Source of the DNA: Diphasiastrum complanatum
Lineage: Eukaryota; Streptophyta; Lycopodiopsida; Lycopodiales; Lycopodiaceae
Length of the DNA: 64,000 nucleotides
Assembly: GCA_029204225.1 (NCBI GenBank)
Contig: CM055092.1
Coordinates: 43,417,245-43,481,244, forward strand
Reading direction: 5' to 3'
Shown here: piece after piece, positions 1 through 12,299 of the stretch
How the letters are laid out: each line of letters starts with the position of its first letter
Position numbering within the stretch: the first letter of the stretch is position 1
The notes under the pieces: model-generated
Seen by the model: the letters and a program-made list of their open reading frames with translations, nothing else
Databases searched by the model: none
What the model was told of the DNA's origin: nothing
Translations under genes and position numbers: made by a program

Positions 1-441
1 TCACAAGAAAAAGATGTTCTGCAAACACTTCAAAAGGATCGGCACCAAGTCATTAGAAAAACTAACGCTAGTTAAACTATTCGGGTAGATATTTAACATA
101 CGGGCAAAACATATTGTCCAATGAAATATTTATTTTTGCTCGACAAGAGTTTTTGAAATAATAAAAATAACCTGAAAACTTGAACACTTTTTTCTGTCCG
201 GTGAGCACTATTACAGTGTTGTACACATGTTATAAGATTATTGGTCCATTAGGAGGCTTAAAGCATGTGAAGTCAACAAAAGCATCTTTACAAAGGGCCC
301 ATTTTGAATCCAAACTTCTCCTAATGAATACTCTCAAACATCCTATGATAGACAATTACATGCATTTATTCTAAACCCTAAACCCTTCAAATGGAAAAAA
401 CAAGCACATTCAAAAAAATGAGAAAGTTGGTGGCCGCAAAC

Positions 442-549
442 TAAAATTGTAAGTAACTTAGCTCCCATCTATCCAGTAGCATTGGAATAAACCCCTAAAA
501 TTGTAAGTAACTTAGCTCCCATCGATCCGGTAGCATTGGAATAAACCCC
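442..549. repeat. Tandem duplication, two 54 bp units
   Basis: Positions 442-495 and 496-549 are adjacent copies of the same 54 bp unit, starting taaaattgtaagtaac and ending ggaataaacccc. They differ at two positions by eye (tatccag versus gatccgg). This looks like a recent local duplication with no sign of function. Confidence 0.9.
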
Positions 550-1264
550 ATCATTTATCTAGCGTCTTACTTCTTATGAACCAAAGTTTTAGGAACAAAG
601 ACCTACAATCCTAAAAAAAATCCTACATCTAAAAATGCAAAAAGAGAGGAAAACTCAAGCCTGGACAATTGACTATGAGTTACTAAATCTGGGTCCCAGT
701 TTATCTGGCTTCAACTTTACTGTTAACATCAGGAAAAAAACCTAATGTCCATTGCACAAAGTGTATCTCAACCAAAAAAAATGTTCTTATGCATTCTACC
801 TGGTTGCTTTCTTATAGCAGTATCATTTAGCAGCAGAATTAGCACTGTGTGATCTTAGAAAGCTTCACAGGTTAACCCCCCTTCTTACATAAAGTATTGC
901 AATGTGTCATTGTTTTTCATACTGAATGTTTGCAGCTTACCTTTATATATATCCTAGAACACTAGCCTCATCTGAAGATGTCGAGAAAAAATAACATCCC
1001 CATATGTCCCCTTAAGGACACATGGGGTTTCCTACAGCAGTTAAAGTGAATGAAGTATATGAAGAATGTGCTCCAACAGTTTTGGATTGTTATTTGCAGT
1101 ATAATTAAGTATTCAAGAAAAAGTGGAGTCTGAAGTTCTACTCTTCCCATCACACTAGATGTAGTTTGATGATGCCTTTAGACATTGCTTTGCCTTGCAC
1201 TCTCCTATGCATTGTAACCATTATTCTATATGATACTCAAAGTAGCCTGACAGGACAAAAAATC

Positions 1265-1266
<2 letters not shown>

Positions 1267-1329
<63 letters not shown>
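1267..1329. repeat. (GA)n microsatellite
   Basis: An uninterrupted GA dinucleotide tract of about 63 bp lies downstream of the CSLC stop codon. It creates artificial Arg-Glu and Ser-Leu open frames that should not be taken as genes. Confidence 0.95.
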
Positions 1330-1331
<2 letters not shown>

Positions 1332-2134
1332 TAAACACTTCAATCCAGTATAAAAAAATGACAGTCGCAGATAAACGGTGTACATCTAAGCAGAGCTTGT
1401 CAACACCTGCACGTTTTTCTGTAACTAGAACATATGTCTTAAGTGTTAAGCTTGGCACTGGGACATCCAGTTTATTCACATCTGCCAAAATGGTTGGTTG
1501 CAGTAAATGTGTCTTGCACTGGTGCATAAGCAAATCAATACCCAGCACACAAAAACCGTATCCAACACAAAATAATATTCCTGTGTAAAGAATTATCCTG
1601 TGTATTACAAAATCAACCTTAGGGCCTTCCAAGCGATTATAAACTAAGCTTGAAAGCCTCAGACTAGGCGCGAACATTATACTTCACTGGAAAGCGTTAG
1701 GCTCAAGCACAAAATATTAGCACCTTCTCAGGAAGGGCCAACGAACTATGTCCAACATATGATCAATTCGTAGAATGTCAAGATGCCGACTTAGGCATTC
1801 AGCTAAAATCAGCATATAATTTTCCATACGAGTGAGCATCACACTTTCCATGATCACGTTTCCAGGATCGTTCAGGGATGAACTGCTAAATAGATTGCTG
1901 TGATACTTGCAAATATAAGCCTCCAATTTTCCATTCTGACTAGTTTATAGTTTCACTGATTGTAGTTCTTAGGATAAAGTGGTGAATAAAGCTCAAATTG
2001 TGAACCTTTTGTCCAAAAATAATGGTCAATGGCAGCACCTTACATAAAGAATTTGAGAAACAAGAATGTACGAGTATCATCTATCTTATTGGTAGTACTC
2101 CATGGCACTGCTCACCTTAGGAGTGAAAAATTCC

Positions 2135-5100
2135 TCATTTGACTTGCTCACCAATGACATCGAGAGCTATTACCAAAAATGAAAGCCCTTGGAAAAGCAA
2201 AAAATAAAAATGTACCCCTTGGGCTGAGAGCAAACTTCTTGCTGCTGCTACCAGGAGGAGGCATGCTAAAGTGAGCTCTTTTCTGTACAGTCGATTCGAG
2301 TTCTTCTTCACTGGCTTTGGGGACAATTCTTGCAACTTTGAAAGCTGCTCAAAACCTGATTCGGTTCCCTGCAAAAGCTTTTGCTCCGGTTTGACTCCTT
2401 TCTCAACAACTGCTGGTAGATCAGTTTCTAAGGCTCTACCTGTTTTCTTTGTAACTATCCATTCATAAGAACTGCCCAGTTGGAAAAGTCCAGAAATCAT
2501 GGCATTAAATTTGGTAACGGACATTGTGTTTTCAAAGAGTAGGTACGGAACAAGGAAGGGAAAAGATTTTGGGGCTGGCAGCACATTCAAGAAGGACATT
2601 GTAGCAGGAACATAGCAGATGACCCATACAGGCAAATGAGATTCTGGCACAAACATGGTCATCGGAAGGATGATGCAGAAAAGGGTGAAAGAATAAAATG
2701 GTAATACGAGCTTCCTGAGCAGGAAGAAGAGAAAAATAAGATTTGACTTCTTCCACCAAGAGATCTGCACAAATCAGCCAGCATGTGAAGAAATAAATAG
2801 TCAAAGAAAAGTGAAATAGTAGGTTACAATTCTCTTCAGAGTGAATTTTAATTCTATCTAGAATTGAGACTCCAAGGAATTGTAGCAGGACTTGCATAGA
2901 ACAATTGTAGGTTAACCCACTAACAGACTCCCTTTATTAATGAATATACTGTATCCAAAAAATTTCAGCTCAACTTCACATGATTATTCCAATAAAGATG
3001 AGATTTCACAAACCTTTGCCCATATAATATCAAGGAAACACAGACGGAAAAGTTGCATTGGTCCAGAATGCCAACGGTGTTGCTGCTTACGGTATGCTTC
3101 ATATGATTCTGGCAGCTCGCAGAGGCACTGCAGGACAAGCATTAATACCAGTTTAATACAATTTTAAGAACTGGTAGTATCACAATTGAAACATTACTGC
3201 TGTTTCTTTCAGACCTCAATCAACCAGATGAATTGTTAAGAACAAAGGTGGTCAGGCTTTTTGTATGATAACTGGAAGCAACTGTTGTGACCGTAAAGTT
3301 TGTAAACAGAAATTAAAACCGTCACAGAACTGCTGGGATTCGGAAATAGGCCCAAGCGGGCTATATTTAGCAACAAAGTAAGTCAAATCTTCATCACAAG
3401 CACAGAAGAAATAATAAACTTTAAATGCTGTGAGGTAGAACTGAAGGTGGTATAGTCTAAGAGGTTGATGTACTTTAACATCATTCAAGAATCTAAACTT
3501 CCAGCCAAGTAGATGTGCACGGACGGCAATATCCATGTCCTCAACTGTGGTTCTTTCTAACCATCCACCAGACTCTTCCAGTGCTTTGATCTTCCAGACT
3601 CCAGCTGTTCCATTGAAGCCGAAAAAATTCAAAAACACACCATTAACTTGCTGCTCAACCTCAAAATGGAAAGACAGGTTTATGTTTTGCAGTCTCGTCA
3701 ACAAATTTTCATCCTTGTTCACAAAACTCCAACGAGCCTGCACTAAAGCCAGCTCTGGATCTTCCTGCAGATTACAGCATCTGGTATGAGTGCAACATAA
3801 TAAAGAACATCCTGCAAAGAAGATGTCATCACTGCTATTTCATATAAGCTCTCAGAAGTAAAACCTGAAACACTTATTTTCTGGAACTTTTTGCAATTCT
3901 CCTTAAAAGAGAGAATCAATAAGATCAGAATCAGACATATAAACACCCCAAAAACCAAAGTGGTTAAAAAGAATAACCATGAAATGGGGAACAGTTCGCT
4001 TCAAGAAGTCAGGCTTTGGCTGAAAGTCAGCGTCAAAGATAACCACAAATTCGTAATCCTTCACATATTCACAGCTCATAGCTGATTTAAGGTTTCCTGC
4101 TTTGTAGCCTGTGCGAACCTCCCGATGCCTGTATAGGATATTGACGCCCTTTTGATGCCATTTCTCCACTTCTGCTCTAATCAAATTCTGAGTATCTACA
4201 TCATCTGAATCATCTAGAACCTGCACCAGCATGCGGTGCTTGGGCCAATCTAACTGCGAAATTGCTGATATAGACTGTTCATAAACCTGCATAAATCTCT
4301 TTCATCAGTTTCTCTCACAAAGACAAACTTTTCTGCACCAAGCAGAACACACGGTCATACTGGCCTAACAGTCTTGTCAAAATTTCTGCTTCTGGAGCAT
4401 TTAGTCAGAAACCAAAAAAGGATAGGTCTGGCATCAGTCTCTGCTTCTACAATGCACGTTACAGATTTTCCAACCCGCATTATTAAGGGTAAATAACGAT
4501 AATATTTGCATGCAGCTCTTTCATCAGTTTCTGCTCATATCATGCATACTAGACTCTAGTACTTGCAGGAATATAAGGTACGAGGAAGGAAAATTACAAG
4601 GATTTGTATGAAGATCTTGCAAAAAAGCATGAACTTGAACGAAATGTGGGATGCAGGCAACCACCAATACACACACATGCACACGCACACATCTCTCTCT
4701 CTCTCTGTCTCTCTGCTGAATTCGGGATGCATTCAGGCATAAGGCTCAGGCTATGACTTGGTCAGAACATCCTATTACAAAATGCAGATCCATCACTACG
4801 TAAGCAACAGAAAATCTTGCTCAAACTATAACATAGTTGGCAGTTAGAGTGCAACTGCATATTAATGTTTCATCAGACTAGCTCACGAACAGTAAAACAT
4901 AGATTCAGGCACAACTTACTATCGTATGACTTTGGTGATCCAAAGCCAGTTGAAAGTAAAAATGCAGGAGATATAACTTCCTGATAACGGTTATGCACTA
5001 TACAAGAAACTTTTTTGCCGTTGAATGAAGTTAGGAACCAAAGAAGAAAGCTTTTAAGAGTAAGAGTTACATTAGGAGAACCAATCCGCGGGGATCTCAA

Positions 5101-6132
5101 ACAGTTAGCACATTAAAAAACTCGAGATATTCAATGATCAAGACATGAATGGCTGGAGCAAGTCGTAAAATGAGCATGCGAATCAAAAAAACAATTCTCA
5201 ATGATTTGAAAGATGCTTTAGCTCCAAAGATCTATCACATAAACGACACAATATTGGAGAGTACTGGATTACTTTCGTATATTTTCTAACTTCATGTCAT
5301 GCGCATCACCGGTTATCCTGATAAGATAATTGACGGATCAGATCCTTAACAAGGAAGACCATAAAGCTTCACGAAAAATCTATGTAGGTCATTTTTATGC
5401 TGTTCTAGAGATACTCACCTCTTTTTCGTTACACATGGGAATTTGAATGAGCACCATAGGGTATCCATCACCAGGCTGTTCCACATCGCCTGACTCAAGC
5501 AATGCCGGATTTGCCTGCGGGCTAATCCTCTTGTATTTGATCCAAAGACAGCCAATAGAGAGAACGATTCTATCAGCACTCTGTATGAGGAAAAGGACAA
5601 TGCATAGATTAGCCAGAAATTGGAGAGGAGGCGCAATGTAGTTGGCTCTGACGTACACCCATCCCAAGTATGTGCTATGCAGCAGATTCTGTAGTGAGAA
5701 TGATGAGGGCATTGGGAGATGAGGCCGAGTGAAATGCCAGCCCATGAAGTAAGCAGCAACTTCTACTGCTAACAGAAAAAGTGCACAAATCAGAAAGCCT
5801 CTCATGATCCTGTGCAGCTTTCCTTTGTGAGCTTTCTCAGAGATTGCATCGACTCCTTTTTGGAAGATCAAGCGATTTTTGAATGCCGAAAAACAAGTCC
5901 ATAATCCATGAGCCAACCAGGCAACGCAACCTGCAGCACGATGCGCTTTCAATAACCAAACCCAAGTGAGTTGCTTCGCATTCTTGCCTCTGTCCTTCTC
6001 TGCCCCAAACGCCTTCTGAGGACTCTTCAGTTCCAGCACAGACCAATCCGGATTTTCCATTTTAACTACGACAGCGGTACCCTGATGAGTTTCCTTTGTC
6101 CAGATATCAGCGAAATCAAAGCTTGGCGGCAT
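2135..6132 (-). CDS. CSLC: Cellulose-synthase-like C protein (xyloglucan-type beta-1,4-glucan synthase), 5 exons
   Basis: Five exons on the minus strand: 6132-5419, 4286-3978, 3764-3474, 3127-3014 and 2764-2135 (TGA). All junctions are GT/AG and phase 0, giving 685 residues, the usual CSLC length. Family 2 glycosyltransferase residues are all present: LDDSDD near 262-267, the DAD pair at 323-325, TVEDMD at about 414-419 and QQHRW at 453-457. The N-terminus has the typical [10 protein letters not shown] segment, followed by membrane spans in exon 1 (after [11 protein letters not shown]) and more in exon 5. From family knowledge, CSLC enzymes make the beta-1,4-glucan backbone of xyloglucan in Golgi membranes from UDP-glucose. 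The start Met sits in a good context (AGCAATGCC) and gives the expected N-terminus. It is the only complete host gene here and appears functional. Confidence 0.95.
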
Positions 6133-7314
6133 TGCTAGGGCACAAAGCTTGCCAAGGAGGCTGTAAAGCCTTGGCCAAAAGGCCTCAAGTTAAAGCGGTC
6201 ACGTGCCTGGCTGGATTATATTCTTGTTATGAATGCAGATTGAGATGGCATCTCACAGCAAGCGTCACCGATCGTTGAAAGGCAAGATCGCAACGTTTTC
6301 TTTGAGGAATGGTGGGTCTTCTACTACTATACTAGTCAAATTGAAAATTCCTTCACAACACAGATTGCACGCGATAGTTGAAGGAATATTGAAAAACAGA
6401 ATTAAACTGCTTGCATAGCGATTAGTGTTGTGCTCCATGAATGAGACATGAATGCATGATATCCGATCTCCTTTGACTGCCAAGTCTAGCAACCAGCTTT
6501 CGCGGATCTCCATCAACATCAAAACAAGAGGAAAAAAATGGCATTTGAGTTGACGCTTCAAAAGCAAGCAAACCAAACGATAATGCACAAGCCGATCAAA
6601 CTACCCACTATCTGACGCATCAGTTAAAGAATCGAAAACAAACCCACAACGCCAGGAATGCGCACTGCGAAACTACAGAGGCAGGAAGCAGCAGAAACGG
6701 AGGCCTAATAAACAACAAACCCATCAAAATGCTGCCAAGAAAAAGAGGATCAAGAGAAAATGCATCATGCTCAACTACACCTCCCTACATTCTGTGAAAA
6801 GGCGTGGCATGCGAGGAGGCAATGGCGGATGCTGAGGCAGGAAAGGATGATGATGCTGATCAAACAAACAAGCAAGAGCAGGAGGAGGCGATGGATTGGC
6901 AGGCTCTACGTGCGGGCAACAGAAGGCGATCGATCGATCGATCGATCTTCCGTGGAGGAGGAGGAGGAGGAGGAGGAGCGAGACCACATGCAAGACCTGC
7001 GCCTACGACCATGTGCACAGACCCGCAAAACAAAGGACTGGAACCGGCATTATTTCAGAAAAACGGGGTCCATAAAGTCTTTCACGGTTTTTTTTGCACG
7101 TAAACCCCCTCCATGAATTAACAGTTCTCAAGAAATCGAGGGGCTTAGAAATTGGACCTGATTTTAGGATGCCTCAAAAAATGTTTCGCGAGCACTGGGA
7201 GAACTAGTCGCTGCTAAAATAATACAATATTGAACAGGCGGCCCACGAGACGGCGAGAAAACAAAAAAGAGAAAAATAAAAAACACGTGTCAGCTGGAGC
7301 ATGGGCATGGGATT

Positions 7315-7345
<31 letters not shown>

Positions 7346-7500
7346 ATGATGGGGTCGCTGTCGCTGACGTTGGGGGGCCCTTCAGTGGCTGGCTGGCTGA
7401 AAGGCTGAAGGGTGAGTGGGCCGTTGGTGGGCCGGCGATTAACTGCTTCTGGGCCGGCGGTGACAGGCAGGCAGGCAGTCAGGGTAGCCATAATTCGCCC
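6133..7500 (-). promoter_or_regulatory. CSLC upstream region (leader/promoter) with microsatellites and TGGGCC motifs
   Basis: This is the region immediately upstream of the CSLC start. It carries a (CGAT)5 tract at 6927-6946, a (GGA)n tract at 6954-6978 (reads CTC/TCC on the gene strand, as is common in plant leaders) and a (CGA)n tract at 7316-7345. TGGGCC motifs lie at 7417, 7428 and 7450, with an inverse copy at 7240. TGGGCC/T motifs are known as site II (TCP-binding) elements in plant promoters. Assignment to CSLC rests only on position. No convincing TATA box or transcription start was identified. Open frames here encode low-complexity products and were not called. Confidence 0.45.
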
Positions 7501-8490
7501 GATACCACAACCTCTCTCTTCAACATTTTATTATTAAAAATGGATTAATTGGGGGGAGGCCCAACCTAGAGGGCTTTATGGGCCTATTAAGGATCCAAAG
7601 GAGGGTCCTCGAGGATTTCCCCTCCATAGAATTCTAAGAGAGCTGATTCGATGTCATGACCAAGGGTGCAAGCAAGGCCTTAGAGGGCTTTGCCCTCATA
7701 GGCTTAATCATTGTCGTGATTAAATACTAGGTACTGGCCATCGAGAGGGCCATCACCACAAATAATTTGGGACCCCAAGCAGCAAGTGAGAGAGGTCACG
7801 AGCTGCTCGGGGACCAGATTATCTATGGTGATGGCCTGCCCGATTAGCCATCACCGCTCATAATTGCCATTCACATGATTTTTATGCTCTCTCTTGTATT
7901 TTTAATACCAAAGAGGGAGAATAAGATTGAGGCCCTATATTATGTAAAATAATATAAGGCCCAAAAAGGTCTAAAAATCAGGTGAATGTGCAAGCAAGGC
8001 CTTTCTCTGAGTCACACATAGGTATCAAATGCCAGGTGCCCATTGTGAAGGCTAGGTTAAATGACAGACTCCTTATCTACCTGACACTCTCCCGCTTAAC
8101 TTGGACCTCACAATGGGCACTTGGCATTCAATGCATGTGCGTATTTCATCCTTAGGTGCAAGCAAGGCCCCTCGTGGGCTTGTCGTGATTAAGGGTTCAA
8201 ACAACCCCCTAGAGGGCTTTCCCTCAATGGGCTTATTCATTGTTGTGATTGAGGGTGCAAGCAAGGCCTCATCGCTGCTGCTTAAATGCACTTGTTCATG
8301 CATGTGATGTATCTGGACATGGCCAACGAAATCCTGCCACATGGCAAACATTTATTGCTCAAAATTTTTGTTGTTCAAAAAAGTCGGGCAAAATGACTTA
8401 GGGTAGTTTGTACAATAGATTGCACAATTCTTACAAATGAATAGTGGGCAAGTGGGTAAACATGAAACTCTTTACTCACATGCATTTGAA
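7500..8490. other. Repeat-rich intergenic DNA with a dispersed short motif
   Basis: No gene is seen. The phrase gtgcaagcaaggcc recurs at about 7667, 7989, 8157 and 8254. Three of the copies are linked to agagggctttgccctca-like and ggcttattcattgtcgtgatt-like neighbours, so a degenerate unit seems to have been duplicated several times. The type of repeat was not identified. Confidence 0.5.
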
Positions 8491-8499
8491 GAGAGTGTT

Positions 8500-8585
8500 G
8501 GTTTCCAGGAGGAGGTTTGAACCTAGAACCAAAGAAACTTTGGATGTTAAGCTAACCAACTAAGCAAACCCCATTGGGAGGCTAC
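8500..8585 (-). repeat. tRNA-derived SINE-like unit, copy 1
   Basis: On the minus strand this reads as a tRNA-like head. A box-A-like segment (GCTTAGTTGGTTAGC) lies near 8551-8565, and a box-B-like GGTTCAAACC at 8514-8523, separated by a core ending AAAGTTTCTTTGG. The same order and core occur at 56471-57085. Boxes A and B at this spacing are the RNA polymerase III promoter of tRNA genes and tRNA-derived SINEs. It does not fold as a normal tRNA by inspection, so a SINE-like retroposed unit is more likely than a tRNA gene. Its target duplication was not resolved. Confidence 0.55.
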
Positions 8586-8839
8586 AAAGGTTTTGACTAT
8601 GGGATCATTTTTAATAATTTGCCATATGGTGTTTTACAAACATGACAATGCCATGTGTCGAAAAAGCATTGGGCCAGCGAGCTAAAACACCTCTCATGTG
8701 TGAGACTTGTTTCCAAGACGCAAGGGCCTCCCTCCCACCTTCATCCAAACTTTATAGTTATATCAAGATCTAACATAATTATCCAAAGCCTACACCATTG
8801 GATGAGGGTGGACTTGCCAACACCCTTACTCATGGTGAG

Positions 8840-10749
8840 AAACACGCTAGACCTTTTCCCCAAGCCTAGGCCTTAGCCCCGAGCACATTGTTAGGCCTGT
8901 GTCCCTGGGCCCTCAAGGGAGAAGCACATAATAGATTCCTCGTCAAAGTTGATCTAGATTGAGGGTTAGGCAAGGCCCCACCCTCACTCAATGCTTGAGA
9001 ATCATCCATCCAAAACCATGACTTATGATGGAATATTTCAATTGATTAAGCCTCCATCAAGACAATGATGGAATATTTGAAGCGACTTGCAATGGCAGAA
9101 TGCATGGGACCATGTTTTCACTCTCGGTCACAATAAGTAATAAGATGGCTTTTTTCCCAAGTGTGTGCTTGTGAAGTTTTCCTTTTCTTTCACAACTTCA
9201 CCCATCTTGTCCCAGATGAACCTTTCCTCAAAAATTTTTAGTGAACCTTTTTTCATGTGGATAAGGCCCCAACCCCGAGGGAAAGCATGATCCCTTGCAT
9301 AATGCACAAGCATGCTTTTTTTTTTTTTTTGTTCCCTTTCTTTCAATTGCTCACACTACCTTCCATCCGACTCCCTTCAGAACTTGCCAATACATTGTCT
9401 TTAATGATGTAGCTCAAAAAATTCACTTTTAAGGCTTGTATTGCTTACTTTTTAGAGCATCATACCTTTTGAAGTCTCTAAATTGATCTATTTTGAAATC
9501 GAATTTGTGCTTTCCAACAATTTCCTTAGTGGTCAATATTAGAATATACCACCAAACACAACATCTATGCATGTATAACAAGAGTGTCACCTACATGCAA
9601 TGATATCTTTCCAGAACTCATAAAAACTTTATCAAACATCGTCTTCCATAAATTGTAACTAAAAGGAAATATCTAAACTCTTTGTAGTGAATTCATATTG
9701 AGTAGGTGCACTTGCACCACTGACAACTAGTAGTGCAATCAAGAATCATGCAATAATGGATGTGTCATGTGCCAAATCCCAAACTAATAGCAATCACAAT
9801 GAAGTAAAGCTAGAAGCAAGAAGATAACAAGACAATCATGATAGCATAACAATAGAAAGCTAGAAACAATGAGATCACAATGGAATTGCATTATTAATGA
9901 AAGAAAGAGTACAATCAATGGAAATGGAGCATTATTCATGTGGATAGGGCACATGAGACCTAGCAATGGAGATCCCTATGGCTCACATTCACAAGGAAGC
10001 TAGAAGCTCTCACTTGCAAATGAGCCAAAAGATTCACAAAATGATGTCTCTTGCCTAGTTATAGACAATGCTCTCACTTAACTAAACTTAACTATCTTGA
10101 GGGATGGTTATCCCTTGTTAAGTACTATTTAGGCTACATTGGGCCCTTGTTGGCCTATTATCCTTATTAATTACTTTGGAGGGCCTAAAGTGGTGATGAA
10201 AGTTCATGTTTGATAGCCATTGACTTATTTACACATAACACACAACAATGTTTGTTGAAGGGTCAATAAAAAATTATGAAAGTAGTTATGCTTAGATGGA
10301 AGGTAGTGTTAGCATTTGAAAGAAATTGGAAAAAAAAAATAGGGATCACAGGGTTGGGCCCTTATCCACATGAAAAAAAAGTCCACTCAAAAATTTTGAG
10401 GAAAGGTTCATCTAGGACAAGACAAGTGAAGTTTTGAAAGAAAAGGAAAACTTCACAAGCACGCACCTGGGAATAAGTCATCGTATTACTTATTGTGATC
10501 GTGAGTGCAAACACGGTCTCTGCCATTGAAAATGGCTTTAAATATTCCATCATTGCCTCCATGGAGGCTTAATTATTGAAATATTCCATCATAAGTCATG
10601 GTTTTGGATGGATGATTCTCAAAACCCTCAATCTAGTTCAACTTTGACTAGGAATGTATTCTGTGGTGCCTCCTGGAGGGCCCGAGGACACATGCCTACC
10701 AATGTGCTTGGGGCTAAGGCCTAGGCTTGGGGAAAAGGTCTAGTGTGTT
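8840..10749. mobile_element. Foldback-type element with ~0.5 kb inverted arms
   Basis: The left arm (about 8840-9375) reappears as reverse complement in the right arm (about 10285-10749). Matching landmarks are the outer aacacgctagacc / ggtctagtgtgtt ends, the CCATCCAAAACCATGACTTA stretch, the TTCCTCAAAAATTTTTAGTG stretch and the inner accttccatc / gatggaaggt ends. Arms are diverged, roughly 80 percent by eye. The ~900 bp middle has no recognisable coding. A ggtga sequence lies just outside both ends and could be a 5 bp target duplication. Foldback or Mutator-type elements with long inverted termini have this shape. No transposase was found, so it would be non-autonomous. Confidence 0.7.
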
Positions 10750-11401
10750 GGTGAATAGACTTGGAATTTAGATAAATTCTAAGGTAAAAGTGTTTCAATT
10801 TCTTAAACCTAGGATATCTCTGTTGCATAAATGAATTTCAGAGGAACGATAGTACTATCACTTGGGTTGAAATATTTGAAGAAAAAGTCCTATTTGTAAT
10901 AGAGTAAATCTTTTTGTGGAAAGCACTTATTACTGACTTTTCATGGATTTGGATATTTTCATATATCATTTTTAATTGATAATTTCTTTAAAAGGAGGGG
11001 TGAAGTGATGGGTTAAAATTATATTGAGGATCTGTTGGTTGCATAGGTTTTGGAAGAGAACCAGCTGTGGTATAGAAATGAGATTTTTCTGAAAGTAATT
11101 GATAGATTCAGAGTAAGATACCAACTTGGAACTTTTTGAATAAGAGAAATTCTCTAGGGATTGTGTGGAACAATTTGGAACTAGAACAAGTTTGAAATTT
11201 GGATCATTATCTATAAGTAGTACAATGAAAGGTCGAAAGTTACTAATTCCATTTTTATTGGAATAGGAGTAAGTTTGATCAGGATTTAAGTCTGAGATGT
11301 TTGTATTAAATCAACCTAATCTTAGTTTGAGTACTAGGATCAGTGAGAGGTCAATTGAGTGGAAGAAATGATGTTATTCATGGTAAATTGGATTGGAAAA
11401 C
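10750..11401. other. AT-rich spacer, no gene seen
   Basis: Both strands were read without finding a recognisable product, long frame or structured repeat. Confidence 0.5.
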
Positions 11402-12222
11402 TGTTGGGAGTGAATGTTAATTATCTTTGAGATTTTTCAGATATGTTATTTTTTGGATTTATCCCCTCTACTCTTCTAAATCCCATATTAATATACTTCC
11501 ATTCATCGCTACAACATTACATGCATTGTCGCACAGTCGTCTATAATTGAAGACAACAAGAGGATGGCAGTCCACTGACATATCGGCCAAACCCGACATA
11601 TTAGCCAAACCTGACTTATCCGATATATCGAAGAAGTCCGCCGACTTATCGAGCCTCCTCATGCTCGCTTCCTGTATTGAGCAACTAACTTGACAATGAC
11701 AGTAGCCACGATCTTCTTCCTTATGGCACAACGGCTCAACGCCATTCTTTTGTACATATATCTGCACAAATGTAAATCATATATGTAGTTGATCATAGTA
11801 ATCAATTTCATGTATGCAAGTAGTTAATGAGACAGACATTGTAGATGCTTTCATGCATCGATTCTTTTTTCAAACAAATTGTCAGTAATAAGCTCATAGC
11901 TTTTACAGATCGTAATTAGATTTGTGAGCATGCGATTTCGTCCGTAATTGTCTTGTGCTCACCTGCATCACTAATTTGTATTTCATTACATTTAATCTGA
12001 ATAAACTATTGTCTAGTTCTGCGTTCAGATTCTTTCTCAGTATTGCATGCTTTCAACTTTTTGTCTGACTTTCTGATTGATTTGTTTGATTGTCTACTCT
12101 TCGCTTCCACAACCACTGCGCAATCAAGCTCTAGTTCATTCTTGTGCTTGCCTACTATTAACCAATAGTGCAGGCACTCGAGGGAATTAATACTTTCTAA
12201 TGTGCATTCGCATTTCCCAACA
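11402..12222 (+). repeat. LTR of a plus-strand copia element (element G)
   Basis: The 821 bp segment starts TGTTGGGA and ends TTCCCAACA, giving a terminal inverted repeat of the LTR type. It is followed directly by a primer-binding site at 12223. It is a 5' LTR whose internal region is lost, since about 70 bp later the sequence is minus-strand integrase of element F. Confidence 0.75.
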
Positions 12223-12234
12223 TGGTATTAGAGC
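12223..12234 (+). other. Primer-binding site of element G
   Basis: TGGTATTAGAGC directly follows the LTR end. It matches the initiator-Met-tRNA complement used by plant copia elements with one change from TGGTATCAGAGC. Confidence 0.75.
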
Positions 12235-12299
12235 TTTGATATTAGAACTTATCTGATTATTTAAGCGGTTTTACGTCAGAGCTACTTTATAGCCTAATA

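Larger units (their letters stand above)
1..2134. other. 3' flank of the CSLC gene, no gene seen
   Basis: No coding region with a recognisable product was found on either strand. The part next to 2134 must contain the 3' UTR of the minus-strand CSLC gene, but no single polyadenylation site stands out. The open frames here are short or run through the (GA)n tract, so they look like chance frames. It contains a 54 bp tandem duplication and a (GA)n microsatellite, listed separately. Confidence 0.6.

Noticed and set aside
1237-1677. Long overlapping open frames on both strands around the (GA)n tract
   Set aside because: Much of each frame is created by the dinucleotide repeat, and no domain or conserved wording is present outside it.
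7204-7491. 95-codon minus-strand frame with an Arg run
   Set aside because: The Arg run is a translation of the (CGA)n microsatellite; the rest resembles no protein.
11468-11767. 99-codon minus-strand frame
   Set aside because: Lies wholly inside the LTR of element G, antisense to it.
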